Assembly (NCBI GenBank): GCA_963715025.1
Contig: CAVQQQ010000009.1
Coordinates: forward strand, 62,001 to 126,000
DNA length: 64,000 nucleotides
Direction of reading: 5' to 3'
Origin: DASSJT01 sp963715025
Lineage (GTDB): Bacteria > Actinomycetota > Actinomycetes > Actinomycetales > Dermatophilaceae
The first letter of the stretch is position 1. Every line of letters starts with the position of its first letter. The notes beneath the pieces are model-generated. The model ran no database searches. It was not told the DNA's origin and saw only the letters and a program-made list of their open reading frames with translations. Shown one piece after another: positions 1 through 10,078 of this stretch. A program made the translations under genes and the position numbers.

Positions 1-137
1 CCGTGCAGGCGGTGACCAACAACGACCTGCCCAAGGTTCTCGGCGTCACGCTGGTAGGGGCTGTCTTCATCATCATGGCCAACCTGGTCGTGGACGTCCT
101 GTATGCCGTTGTCGACCCGAGGGTGCGTGCCAAGTGA
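1..137 (+). CDS. Dipeptide/oligopeptide ABC transporter permease, C-terminal end
   Basis: Only the last 45 codons of this gene are in the window; it is open at the left edge. The readable end (from position 3) is one hydrophobic segment followed by a DVLYAVVDPRVRAK tail, which is typical of the DppB/OppB class of importer permeases, where a last membrane helix is followed by the DPR tail. The TGA stop overlaps the GTG of the next gene (GTGA), so it is translationally coupled to the two ATPases that follow. Together they would form a peptide or nickel-type importer whose other permease and binding protein lie upstream. The substrate cannot be read from this fragment. Confidence 0.8.
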   Translation, partial: VQAVTNNDLPKVLGVTLVGAVFIIMANLVVDVLYAVVDPRVRAK

Positions 138-1227
138 CCCAGACCGCTGACTCCCGCCGCTCTGAGTCCATGGCCCCCCAAGTCGGGATCGGCGGGCTCG
201 GGCCTGCGCCCGCCGATGCCTTCCTGTCGGTGCGCGACCTGCGGGTCCACTTCCCCACCGACGACGGCCTCGTCAAGTCGGTCGACGGCCTCTCCTTCGA
301 CCTGGCCCGCGGCAAGACGATCGGCATCGTGGGCGAGTCCGGGTCGGGCAAGAGCGTCACCAGCATGGCCATCATGGGCCTGCACAAGCCGGGCACCGTG
401 GAGATGTCCGGCTCGATCCTCCTCGACGGCCAGGAGCTCGTCGGCGCCCTCCCCGAGACCGTGCGCGCACTGCGGGGCAAGCGGATGGCCATGATCTTCC
501 AGGACCCGCTCTCGGCGATGCACCCCTTCTACACCGTGGGGCACCAGATCATCGAGGCTTACCAGGTCCACAACCACGTCAGCAACGCGGTGGCGCGCAA
601 GCACGCCATCGACATGCTCGACCGCGTCGGGATCCCCCAGCCCAGCTCCCGCGTCGACGACTACCCGCACCAGTTCTCCGGTGGCATGCGCCAGCGCGCC
701 ATGATCGCGATGGCACTGTCCTGCGATCCCGACCTGCTCATCGCGGACGAGCCGACGACAGCCCTCGACGTCACGGTCCAGGCGCAGATCCTCGACCTGA
801 TCCGCGATCTCCAGAAGGAGTTCAACTCCGCCGTCATCATCATCACCCACGACCTGGGAGTGGTGGCCGAGCTCGCCGACGACATCCTGGTGATGTATGC
901 CGGACGGTCCGTGGAGTACAGCAGCGCCGAGGACATCTTCGAGCGCCCCCAGCACCCTTACACGTGGGGTCTGCTGGGCTCCATGCCACGCCTCGACCGC
1001 GAGCGCTCCGAGCGCCTGCTCCCCATCAAGGGCACGCCGCCCAGCCTGATCAACGTGCCCGCCGGCTGTCCGTTCCACCCGCGGTGCGCCTACGCCGGCC
1101 TCAACGGCGATCTCAGTTTCACCGAGCGCCCCGCCTTCAGCCAGGTACTGCCCGGCCACTACATCGCCTGCCACCTGCCTGCCGATGAGCGGCAGCGCAT
1201 CTGGGACACCGAGATCAAGCCGAAACT

Positions 1228-1231
<4 letters not shown>
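134..1231 (+). CDS. Peptide ABC transporter ATP-binding protein (DppD/OppD type)
   Basis: This 365-residue cytoplasmic ATPase powers a peptide-type importer. Walker A GESGSGKS is at residues 67-74, the Q-loop IFQD at 121-124, the signature FSGGMRQR at 181-188, Walker B LLIADE at 201-206 and the switch histidine in ITHD near 239. After the ABC domain comes the oligopeptide-specific C-terminal extension with cysteines at about 312, 318 and 346, which in some relatives bind an iron-sulfur cluster. The GTG start overlaps the upstream permease stop; an ATG at 170 is an alternative start. It is the first of two different ATPases, as usual for Dpp/Opp systems. Whether it moves peptides, nickel or sugars is unknown. 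Confidence 0.93.
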
Positions 1232-2346
<1,115 letters not shown>

Positions 2347-2398
2347 GGCCAGCCAACCCCTGCCTGCACCTGGCCACATTCCCTGCGACAGTGGAGCC

Positions 2399-2701
2399 AT
2401 GACACGCCTACTCTCCGACGAGGAGATCGAGCGCCAGCTCGAGGGTCTGCCTGGGTGGAGTCGCGACGGCGACGCAATCGTGGCCCAGCTCGAGGCACCC
2501 GACTTCCGCACCGGCATACGACTCGTGGACGAGGCTGCGGACTCAGCCGAGCAGATGAACCACCACCCGGACATCGACATCCGCTGGCGCACCACGACGT
2601 GGCGCCTGTCCACTCACTCGGAGGGTGGTCTGACCCAGCTGGACATCGAGCTCGCGCATCGCATCTCGCAGGCTGCCGAGCGTTTGGGGGTCCATTCGTG
2701 A
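2399..2701 (+). CDS. 4a-hydroxytetrahydrobiopterin dehydratase (PCD family)
   Basis: This 100-residue protein matches pterin-4a-carbinolamine dehydratases over its whole length. The family signature EQMNHHPDID followed by a tryptophan, a further histidine in LSTHSEGG and a closing aspartate in TQLD is intact at about residues 50-81; the histidines form the active site that removes water from 4a-hydroxytetrahydropterin. In organisms with aromatic amino acid hydroxylases it recycles the pterin cofactor; no hydroxylase is visible here. Its TGA overlaps the GTG of the VIT-family gene, so the two are coupled, although no functional link is obvious. Confidence 0.92.
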   Translation: MTRLLSDEEIERQLEGLPGWSRDGDAIVAQLEAPDFRTGIRLVDEAADSAEQMNHHPDIDIRWRTTTWRLSTHSEGGLTQLDIELAHRISQAAERLGVHS

Positions 2702-3423
2702 CGGAGGCTGCCGCCGAGCTCCAGCCCCACCCGGACGAGCCCCACGACCAGGACATCGGCTCCCGGCTCAACTGGCTGCGCGCCGGCGTGCTGGGCGCCA
2801 ACGACGGCATCGTGTCGACCGCGGGCATCGTCATCGGGGTCGCCGCCGCCACGACAGGCCGCGCGGCCATCCTCACGGCCGGCGTCGCTGGGCTGGCCGC
2901 GGGCGCGATGAGCATGGCGGCGGGCGAGTACGTCTCGGTCAGCACCCAGCGCGACACCGAGCGGGCCCTGATCGCCAAGGAGACGCGCGAGCTGCACGAG
3001 ATGCCCGAGGAGGAGCTGGCCGAGCTCACCGGGATCTACGAGAGCAAGGGGCTCCCGCGTGAGCTCGCCCACGAGGTGGCGGTGGCGCTGACGAAGAACG
3101 ACGCCCTCGCCGCCCACGCCGAGGTCGAGCTCGGAATCGATCCGGAGAACCTCACCAACCCCTGGCACGCCGCCTGGGCCTCGATGCTCGCCTTCACCGT
3201 GGGCGCCCTCCTGCCTCTGTTGGCCATCCTGCTGCCGCCGGTCGCCGCACGGATCCCCATCACGGCGGTCTCGGTTGCGATTGCCCTGGCCCTCACCGGC
3301 TGGGTGAGCGCAGGTATGGGAAAGGCGCCCGCGCGGCCCGCCATCATCCGCAACGTCCTCGGTGGCTGCCTCGCAATGGCCGTCACCTATGGCATTGGCC
3401 TGCTGGTGGGCACGCAGCTCTGA
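2698..3423 (+). CDS. VIT1/CCC1 family membrane transporter
   Basis: This 241-residue protein belongs to the VIT family, which moves iron or manganese out of the cytoplasm (into vacuoles in yeast and plants). The diagnostic first helix reads GVLGANDGIVSTAGIVIGVA, followed by SMAAGEYVSVSTQRDTE, a charged cytoplasmic metal-binding region rich in Glu (about residues 80-145), and three more hydrophobic segments to the C-terminus. The GTG at 2698 is chosen because it overlaps the PCD stop and lies just before the conserved part; the frame stays open upstream but reads antisense-like sequence there. The substrate in bacteria is often Fe(II) or Mn(II); the sequence does not decide which. Confidence 0.88.
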   Translation: MTEAAAELQPHPDEPHDQDIGSRLNWLRAGVLGANDGIVSTAGIVIGVAAATTGRAAILTAGVAGLAAGAMSMAAGEYVSVSTQRDTERALIAKETRELHEMPEEELAELTGIYESKGLPRELAHEVAVALTKNDALAAHAEVELGIDPENLTNPWHAAWASMLAFTVGALLPLLAILLPPVAARIPITAVSVAIALALTGWVSAGMGKAPARPAIIRNVLGGCLAMAVTYGIGLLVGTQL

Positions 3424-3464
3424 GCGCCGGTGCCCTGACAGGAGGACCGTGAACCCGATCAGGT

Positions 3465-3638
3465 ATGCCGTCCGGCCAGCAGTGCGGGTCGGCGCTGGAC
3501 CTGACGCCGGGCGGCTCGCCGGTGCGCTTCGACCCGGTCCTGATCCCTCCGCCAGGACTGCGGCTCTGCCCGGAATGGCTCACCTCCATGCGGGAAGCCG
3601 CGTCCGTCGGCAGGCGACACGACGCCACTGAGGCTTAG
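3465..3638 (+). CDS. Small hypothetical protein
   Basis: This possible 57-residue protein has no family I recognise. Its composition (acidic and hydrophobic residues mixed, two cysteines, the stretch RFDPVLIPPPGLRLCPEW) looks more protein-like than the alternative frame starting at GTG 3449, which has a strong AGGAGG site but encodes an Arg/Pro/Ala-rich sequence. The ATG is preceded only by a weak AGG and lies inside a GTATGCCG word. The stop overlaps the 3' end of the convergent glycosyltransferase gene. It may not be translated. Confidence 0.25.
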   Translation: MPSGQQCGSALDLTPGGSPVRFDPVLIPPPGLRLCPEWLTSMREAASVGRRHDATEA

Positions 3639-4669
3639 CCCTCGAGCATCGACCGGTAGACCGCCTCATAGCGCGAGACCATGACCGGCACGTCGAAGTC
3701 GTTCGCCACGCGATCCCGGCACGCGTGCGGGTCGAGGTCGCCGACCGCGCCCAGTGCGTCCACGAGCTCGTCGGGATCGTCCCGGACCCAGCCGGTCACA
3801 CCGTCGGTGACGATCTCCGGGACGGACCCGCGGCGGAGCGCGACCACCGGGGTACCACAGGCCATGGCCTCGATCATGACCAGTCCGAACGGCTCCTCCC
3901 ACTGGATCGGGAAGAGCAGGCTCTGTGCCCGGCTGAGCAGCTCGGTCTTACGCTCCCCGGCGGCCTCGCCCAGCCATTCGACCCCGTCGCCGAGTCGCGG
4001 TCTCACGTACTCCTCGAAGTAGGCCTCCTCAGCCGGTTCGTTCAGCTTCGCTGCGATCAGCAGCCGCTTGCCGGCCTTCCGGGCGACGTCGATGGCGAGG
4101 TGCGCAGCCTTCTCGGGATTCATCCGCCCGAGGAAGAGGGCATAGTCGTCCTTCTCCTCCCGGAACGGGTAGTCGTCCACACGAATGGCGTTGTACACGG
4201 TCCCCGCCCAGGGAAGCTCTGGGCTGGTCTGGCGCTGGGCCTGCGAGATGGCGGCGAACCGCACCGTGTGTCCGAGCAGGCGGTAGTAGTAGTCCAGCTC
4301 GCTGTCGAGCGGGCCGTGGACGGTCACCAGGGTGGGCGTGGAGCGCCCACGGGCAAGCAGCGGGCCGCCGAGCGAGTGGTCGTGGACGATATCCACCTCC
4401 AGCCGCTCGAGGGCGTCGCCGACGCGCGCCGCGTGGATGATCTCCGGTCCGGACTCGCCGATACGCTCGATGGGCGGCTCCCGGTAGGTGCGCACGAACT
4501 CCGCGTCGGTGCCGTCTTTCCCCGAACCAAAGAGGTGGACCTCGTGACCGCGGGCGATGAGCCCGTCGGTGAGGTCCGCGCACATCGACTCGATTCCGCC
4601 GTACCCCCTGGGCGGCAGCGGTAGCCACGGCGGGGCAACCATGGCAATTCGCAATGAGTCCTCCGGCAT
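3635..4669 (-). CDS. Glycosyltransferase family 4 protein
   Basis: This 344-residue GT-B fold glycosyltransferase transfers a sugar from a nucleotide-sugar donor to an unidentified acceptor with retention of configuration. The N-terminal acceptor domain has the glycine loop RGYGGIES at about 21-28. The hinge and donor domain start at LFLGRMNPEKAAHLA (about 178-192), and the donor-binding E-x7-E motif is in EEPFGLVMIEAMACGTPVVA (about 258-277). No membrane segment is seen, so it works in the cytoplasm. It is divergent from the secreted copper oxidase gene, with the control region of both between 4670 and 4800. In Streptomyces the related oxidase GlxA acts with a GT2 synthase, so a shared polysaccharide role is possible but unproven. 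Confidence 0.9.
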   Translation of the reverse strand: MPEDSLRIAMVAPPWLPLPPRGYGGIESMCADLTDGLIARGHEVHLFGSGKDGTDAEFVRTYREPPIERIGESGPEIIHAARVGDALERLEVDIVHDHSLGGPLLARGRSTPTLVTVHGPLDSELDYYYRLLGHTVRFAAISQAQRQTSPELPWAGTVYNAIRVDDYPFREEKDDYALFLGRMNPEKAAHLAIDVARKAGKRLLIAAKLNEPAEEAYFEEYVRPRLGDGVEWLGEAAGERKTELLSRAQSLLFPIQWEEPFGLVMIEAMACGTPVVALRRGSVPEIVTDGVTGWVRDDPDELVDALGAVGDLDPHACRDRVANDFDVPVMVSRYEAVYRSMLEG

Positions 4670-4799
4670 CTGAGCCCTCCCTCTCGTGAGTGATTCCGCG
4701 TGGTCCTTACCCCGCGGCGCCGGGTGTCACCGGAGACCCCCGCTCTGGCGCCAGTGCTGCGCTATGTTCTGCCCAGGCAACACCTCAAGGGGGTCCGTG

Positions 4800-7127
4800 G
4801 TGCACTCGCCATCCCGCGTCGACTCGGGGCGACGGCGCCGAGCTGCGCGCGCAGCACTCGCGGTCGCGGCCGCGGCAGCCGTGTCGCTAGGGGCCGCCGC
4901 CGGTTCCGACGCCGTCCCGAGTTCAGACGACGCGACCCTCGCCTCGGGCACAGGTCCAGCCGGGGAGAGCCCCGGGCACGCCCACGCGCGCATCGACCTC
5001 GCCGGCGTGCCTATGACGACCGTAGAGAGATGGGCCAGGGCGCGAGTTGGCCTGCGCCCGCGGACGGGATATGCGGCGGCCACGGCGACCGCGGCGCTCG
5101 CGCTCGGCCCCCAAACCTCCGGGCAGTGGGCGCCCATGCAAGCCGCGCCCGTGGTTCCAGTCCTCACCGCCGTGCTCCCCAACGGCAAGGTCCTCATGTG
5201 GGACTCGATCGGTGACCTGCCGACCAACCGCTACCCCGACCAGACCTCCACTCGAGTGGCGGTCTGGGACCCGGCCACCGCGCAGTTCACGCGGATCGAC
5301 GTATCCGGGTCGAACATCTTCTGTGCCGGCTTCGTCCAGCTGGCGGACGGCCGCGTCTTCGTGGCCGGGGGCACCAAGAACGCCGCGTTCGACGGCATAC
5401 AGCTCACGCACATCTTCGACTGGAAGACCATGTCGTGGCAGCAGGGGCCCGACATGGCCTATGAGCGGTGGTACCCGTCCGTCTCTGCCCTGATGGACGG
5501 CCAGGCCCTCATCCTGGCCGGGGGGCCGGACGTCGCCGAGATCCGCGGAGCCGATGGGTCGATCCGGGCACTGCCCGGCATCACCTCGCCCTCATCGCGC
5601 GAGTACCCCTTCACCCAGTCCAGCGCGGACGGGAGGGTTCTCCACTCTGGCGCGGAGAACCAGATCCGGCGCCTCGACTGGAACCTCGACGGAGCCATGG
5701 AGCCGAGTGTCGGTCGAGACGGGATCACCCGCACCTATGGCAGCTACGCCTCCTACGCGCCGGGGCTGACCCTCGTGACCGGTGGGGGGGCGGCGCTGGT
5801 CGACAGCGTCGAAAAGCCTTACGCCTCCACGACCATCGTGGACACCAGAGCCGGCGTCATCACCACGCACCCAGCCGCGTCCATGGCGAACCGCCGCCGC
5901 CAGCACCAGCTGACCATCCTCGCCGACGGCTCTGTGCTGGCGACGGGAGGCATGTCAGAGACGGGCAACGGCCTCATCTCCCTCGACCACGCGGTGTACG
6001 CCGCCGAGCGATGGGTTCCCGAGGCGAACACGTGGACCCAGCTCGCCAGCGCGGCCGTGATCCGCGAGTACCACTCGACGGCCGTCCTGCTGCCTGACGG
6101 CCGCGTGCTCACCGGCGGCGGTGGCCTCTGTGAGTCCTGCGCTTCCGCCGGCTACCTCCGGAAGGACATCGAAGTCTTCAGCCCTCCCTATCTGTTCGCA
6201 CCCGACGGCAGCCCGGCTCCACGTCCCGCGGTGACGTCACCGCCCGCGAGCATCACCGTCGACCGAGCCTTCACGGTCGGCACGCCGGACGCCGCACAGA
6301 TCGCCAGGGTGGGTCTGGTCCGACTGGGCGCCGCCACCCACAGCGTCGACCAGGGGCAGCGGTACATCCCGCTGGCCTTCAGCCAGTCGGCGACGAACAC
6401 GCTCACCGTGGCTGGGCCGCTCAACTCCGCCGAGGCTCCTCCTGGCTACTACATGCTGTTCCTGGTCAACGGGCAGGGGGTCCCGTCGGTGGCCCCGATC
6501 GTTCAGGTTGTCCTCCCGGACCGGGGGGTGAGCTCGGTGGGCGTCTCCCGCTCGGGCGGTCCAGCCGCCGTGCTCTACTCCGGCCTTCGCCTGACCGGAG
6601 CGGCGCAGCCGATCGAAGGGGGCACGTGGCGCGCCACGCGGGGTGCGCTCGCGAGCGTCGGCGACCGGCAGCTGAGCTCCGTCGACATCGCTGATGGCTG
6701 GACCGTGCGGCTGTGCCGTGACGATGCAGGCACCGACTGCGCCGTGCTTGGTCCGGGGGCCCAGCTCCCGCTCCCCCAGGGTTTCGACAACCGGGTGCGG
6801 GCGGCTGTCGTACGGCCGCTGGCGGCCGACGGCGTTGCGCCGACGACCCCCACCGGTCTCACCGTGGTGCGGGGGTTCGCCGGAGGGGCGGTCCTGCGGT
6901 GGGGTGCCTCTTCGGACGACAAGACGGCACCGCTCTACGCCGTCTACAGATCGATGCAGCGCGGCTTCGTTCCCTCGGGCGCCACCCTCATCGGCACGAG
7001 CATCACCACGACGTTCCACGAGACCAGCTCTGCCCGGCCGGGCGTCTACTACTACCGCGTGGTGGCGCTGGACCCGGCTGGCAACCGGAGTGCCCCGACC
7101 CCCGTGGTGGTCTCGGTGAGGCGCTGA
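4800..7127 (+). CDS. Secreted galactose-oxidase-like copper radical oxidase with C-terminal FN3
   Basis: The protein is 775 residues from GTG 4800, chosen because an AAGGGGG ribosome site sits just upstream and an Arg-rich n-region plus Ala-rich signal segment (about residues 8-35) follows at once. A kelch-type beta-propeller is followed by the galactose-oxidase early-set domain (DUF1929) and a final fibronectin type III domain (about 680-775). All metal-radical residues are in place: Cys175 in IFCAGF and Tyr225 in RWYPSV (the crosslinked pair), Tyr424-His425 in EYHSTAVLLPDG, and His514 in THSVDQGQRYIPL. It should therefore oxidise an alcohol or aldehyde to release H2O2 outside the cell. The substrate is unknown; Streptomyces GlxA is the nearest known model. 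Confidence 0.88.
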   Translation: MHSPSRVDSGRRRRAARAALAVAAAAAVSLGAAAGSDAVPSSDDATLASGTGPAGESPGHAHARIDLAGVPMTTVERWARARVGLRPRTGYAAATATAALALGPQTSGQWAPMQAAPVVPVLTAVLPNGKVLMWDSIGDLPTNRYPDQTSTRVAVWDPATAQFTRIDVSGSNIFCAGFVQLADGRVFVAGGTKNAAFDGIQLTHIFDWKTMSWQQGPDMAYERWYPSVSALMDGQALILAGGPDVAEIRGADGSIRALPGITSPSSREYPFTQSSADGRVLHSGAENQIRRLDWNLDGAMEPSVGRDGITRTYGSYASYAPGLTLVTGGGAALVDSVEKPYASTTIVDTRAGVITTHPAASMANRRRQHQLTILADGSVLATGGMSETGNGLISLDHAVYAAERWVPEANTWTQLASAAVIREYHSTAVLLPDGRVLTGGGGLCESCASAGYLRKDIEVFSPPYLFAPDGSPAPRPAVTSPPASITVDRAFTVGTPDAAQIARVGLVRLGAATHSVDQGQRYIPLAFSQSATNTLTVAGPLNSAEAPPGYYMLFLVNGQGVPSVAPIVQVVLPDRGVSSVGVSRSGGPAAVLYSGLRLTGAAQPIEGGTWRATRGALASVGDRQLSSVDIADGWTVRLCRDDAGTDCAVLGPGAQLPLPQGFDNRVRAAVVRPLAADGVAPTTPTGLTVVRGFAGGAVLRWGASSDDKTAPLYAVYRSMQRGFVPSGATLIGTSITTTFHETSSARPGVYYYRVVALDPAGNRSAPTPVVVSVRR

Positions 7128-7261
7128 GGGATCCCGGCGACGTCCAAGACGCCACAGACGCTGCGTATGCCGTGCGCCCGCGAACCGCTGGCTCGTCACC
7201 ATTGATGGGGGGCCGTCGAGGAATGGGAGAGCGGGCGTTCCAGGTCTCCCATCCCAAGGGA

Positions 7262-9265
7262 TCAAGGTCCAGCTGGCCGATTGGCAGGGGTGAGCTCGGG
7301 CTGCCCTGGCACAGCGCCCGCGTCTGGGGGCACGTACTCGAAGTCGGCGGGCGACCCTCGCACCGCAACGACCCGGGCGGCGTTGAGCACAGCCAGCACG
7401 TCGATCACCTCCTGGGCCACCGCGCCGGTGATCGGCGTGAGGTGCCCGAGCACCGCGAGGATCATCCCGATCAGTGAGAGCCCGATTCCACCCAGAGCGC
7501 TCTGCAGCGCGATGCTGCGCATGCGCCTGCCGATGTGGATGAGGTCGTCCAGCCGTTCCATCGAGGAGTCGAGCACGACCACGTCGGCGGCTTCGGCAGC
7601 CACGTCGCTCGCCGTGCCGAAGGCCACGCCAACCGTGGCCGCCGTCATCGCCGGCGCGTCGTTGACCCCGTCGCCGAGGAACAGCGTGGGGCCCTCGGCT
7701 GTCCGCCGCCGGACCAGCGAGAGCTTCTCCTCAGGGGAGACACCTGCGTGCACCTCGCCGATCGCCACGCGGGCCGCCAGGTAATCGACCTCACTGGCCC
7801 GGTCTCCGGACATGATGATGAACCGCTCGAACTCGTGGCGGCCCCGCAGGTGGGCAACGAACTCCTGCGCCTCGTCGCGCGGCTCGTCCCGGAACCGGAG
7901 GGTCGCGGCATACCTCTCGTCCTGCAGCAGCAAGCACTCCATCCCCGCCGCAGCCGGGGGAAGCAGTTCGTGGGCGTCGGGATCGATCTCGCAGGCGTGG
8001 ATGCGATTGGTGATCAGCAGGGAGTGACCGCCCACCTGGGCAGACAAACCCCGACCGGCCCGCTCGGACACCTCGTCCACGACCGGAAGGGCCAGGCCAC
8101 GCTCCTGAGCAGCCGCGACGACCGCCGCGGACAGCGGGTGGCGCGAATAGGCCTCGACCGCCGCGGCCGCGGCGAGCAGTTCGTCACCCCTGGCATCGCC
8201 CTGCACCCTTGGGCCCGCACTGCCAGCAGCCAGCACCTCGGTGAGGCTGGGGCGGCCGTAGGTCAGGGTCCCGGTCTTGTCGAACACCACGGTCCGGATG
8301 CCGCTGACCTGCTCCAGGGCCGCGGGATTGCGGACGATGATGCCCTGGCGAGCCGCCAAGGAGATGGCCCCGATGATGGCCACGGGCACGCCGATGAGCA
8401 ACGGGCACGGGGTGGCGATCACCACGACGGCGAGGAACCTGCGCGGATCGCCGCTGGCCACCCAACCCGTAGCCGCCAGCGCCAGCGCGAGCAGCGTGTA
8501 CCACGCGCCGAGTCGGTCGGCCAGCCGCCGGAACGGCGGGCGCTGCTCCTCCGCCTCGCGGAGTACACCCACGATCCGTGCGAAGCGGGAGTCGGCAGCA
8601 ACCGCTGTGGCCCGGATCACCAGGGCGCTCTCGCCGTTCACGGCACCTGACATCACCGCCGAGCCCACGGACTTTGGCACGACGTAGGGCTCCCCGGTCA
8701 GGTACGACTCGTCCATGGTCCCGTGACCCTGCACGACCTTGCCGTCGACGGGGCACAGCTCGTGCGGGAAGACGGCAATCGCGTCGTCGACGGCGATCTG
8801 GCTGGCCGCCACGTCTTCCGTGCCCGAGGAGAGATCGGGCCCGAGCAGCCGGTGCCCCACCACGGGGTTGCGGCGGGCCAGGGCCGCGAGGGTTGCCGAC
8901 GCCCGGTTTGAAGCCGCCGACTCCAGGGCCGTGCCCCCGGACATCATCAGCACCAGGATCGCGGCGACCAGCCACTCCCCCAGCCAGACCGAGGCGACGA
9001 TGGAGATGACGGCGAGCAGGTCGGCCCCGGCCTTGCGCCGGGCGAGGGCCCGCAGCACCTGCCAGGCCAGGGGCACCCCGCCGAGCAACACCACAGCAAC
9101 GAGGGGCGCCACTGCCCACGGGCTCTCGCCGCCACCAGGAAGCTGCAGCCGCAGGACGAGGTGCACGGCGATCGCCAGGACCGACAGGGCGGCCACCTTT
9201 CCCTCGAAGGTGGACAGGAACGTCCGCAGGCGGCCCTCGGCGCTGGGGCGCGGGTCGATGGACAC
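7262..9265 (-). CDS. Heavy-metal-translocating P-type ATPase (P1B)
   Basis: This 667-residue membrane pump exports a transition metal using ATP. Visible motifs are TGE at 190-192 (actuator), the metal-path motif TPCPLL at about 285-290, the phosphorylation site DKTGTLT at 329-335, the P1B HP dipeptide at 376-377 and GDGVNDAP at 531-538. There is no N-terminal CxxC metal-binding domain. TPC instead of CPC or SPC leaves the metal undecided; Zn, Cd, Mn and Co relatives exist. GTG start with GAGGG upstream. It begins 12 bases after the ABC-2 permease stop, so the three genes look like one operon. Confidence 0.88.
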   Translation of the reverse strand: MSIDPRPSAEGRLRTFLSTFEGKVAALSVLAIAVHLVLRLQLPGGGESPWAVAPLVAVVLLGGVPLAWQVLRALARRKAGADLLAVISIVASVWLGEWLVAAILVLMMSGGTALESAASNRASATLAALARRNPVVGHRLLGPDLSSGTEDVAASQIAVDDAIAVFPHELCPVDGKVVQGHGTMDESYLTGEPYVVPKSVGSAVMSGAVNGESALVIRATAVAADSRFARIVGVLREAEEQRPPFRRLADRLGAWYTLLALALAATGWVASGDPRRFLAVVVIATPCPLLIGVPVAIIGAISLAARQGIIVRNPAALEQVSGIRTVVFDKTGTLTYGRPSLTEVLAAGSAGPRVQGDARGDELLAAAAAVEAYSRHPLSAAVVAAAQERGLALPVVDEVSERAGRGLSAQVGGHSLLITNRIHACEIDPDAHELLPPAAAGMECLLLQDERYAATLRFRDEPRDEAQEFVAHLRGRHEFERFIIMSGDRASEVDYLAARVAIGEVHAGVSPEEKLSLVRRRTAEGPTLFLGDGVNDAPAMTAATVGVAFGTASDVAAEAADVVVLDSSMERLDDLIHIGRRMRSIALQSALGGIGLSLIGMILAVLGHLTPITGAVAQEVIDVLAVLNAARVVAVRGSPADFEYVPPDAGAVPGQPELTPANRPAGP

Positions 9266-9277
9266 GCGAGCCCTCGC

Positions 9278-10078
9278 TCAGCCGCGGACGTCACGTCGAA
9301 CGAAGCCGACGGCGGCCATCGCAGTAAGCGCAGCGATGGTCGCCGCGGAGACCGCAATGGCTGGGCCGGACAGTCCCGTGCGCAGCGGGTCGTGGGCTAT
9401 GTACTGGTAGAACGGCGAGTACTTCTGGAGCGGTTCGAGCCAGTCGACCATCGGGCCGAGCCCGTTGGCCACATATGCAACCACGGCCACCACCGCTGGC
9501 ACGCCTCGGCTCAGGCCAAGGCTGCCCGACACGGCGCCGATGGCCAGGGCGATGGACCCGAAGACGAGTCCCAGCAGAGCCAGGTGCACCATCGCGGCCA
9601 CCACCTTGTCCGCCGGAAGGTCCATGTCGAACGCGCGGCCCTCGAGGATCAGCGCCAGCCCGAGCACGGCCGCCAGAAGGACGGTGCCGACCACCATGGC
9701 CGCGGCCTTGTCCAGCAGGAGCCGCACCCGGCCGACTGGCTGCGCCAGCAGCAGGTCCATCGTCCGCCGGTCCTCCTCGCCGGCCACGGCCCGCGAACCC
9801 TGCACCACGGCATACAGGATCACCAGGATCGGGCCCATGAACGACATTAGCTCGATCTGGATGTAGCCGGTCGCGGTGGACATGTCCGCACCGCTGGTGG
9901 CAAAGAGCGAGCGGAAGGCCTCGGGCATCTGGTCGAGGAAGTCGCTCATCGAGGGCTGGTCGCGGATGCTGGGCCAGATCGCGGCATACATCAGCACGAT
10001 GCCGACCACGGCTGTCAGCCATCCGACCAAGCTTCGCTGCTGCTCATGGAGGGTCTTGAGGAAGACGTTACGAAGCAT
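9278..10078 (-). CDS. ABC-2 type transporter permease
   Basis: This membrane protein of about 266 residues forms the channel of an ABC exporter. After a short N-terminus (MLRNVFLKTLHEQQRSLVGW) comes a first helix, an extracellular loop, and five further hydrophobic segments, including the VAGEEDRRTMDLLLAQPVGR cytoplasmic loop typical of ABC-2 permeases. The ATG at 10078 is chosen because GGAGGT lies 7 bases upstream; a GTG at 10087 overlaps that site. The gene overlaps the end of its ATPase gene by about 10 bases, so they are coupled. Substrates of such exporters range from drugs to lipids and cannot be read here. Confidence 0.87.
   Translation of the reverse strand: MLRNVFLKTLHEQQRSLVGWLTAVVGIVLMYAAIWPSIRDQPSMSDFLDQMPEAFRSLFATSGADMSTATGYIQIELMSFMGPILVILYAVVQGSRAVAGEEDRRTMDLLLAQPVGRVRLLLDKAAAMVVGTVLLAAVLGLALILEGRAFDMDLPADKVVAAMVHLALLGLVFGSIALAIGAVSGSLGLSRGVPAVVAVVAYVANGLGPMVDWLEPLQKYSPFYQYIAHDPLRTGLSGPAIAVSAATIAALTAMAAVGFVRRDVRG

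Noticed and set aside
3449..3631. 60-codon frame with a perfect AGGAGG site
   Set aside because: The encoded sequence is Arg/Pro/Ala-rich and unlike a real protein; an overlapping frame is more protein-like.
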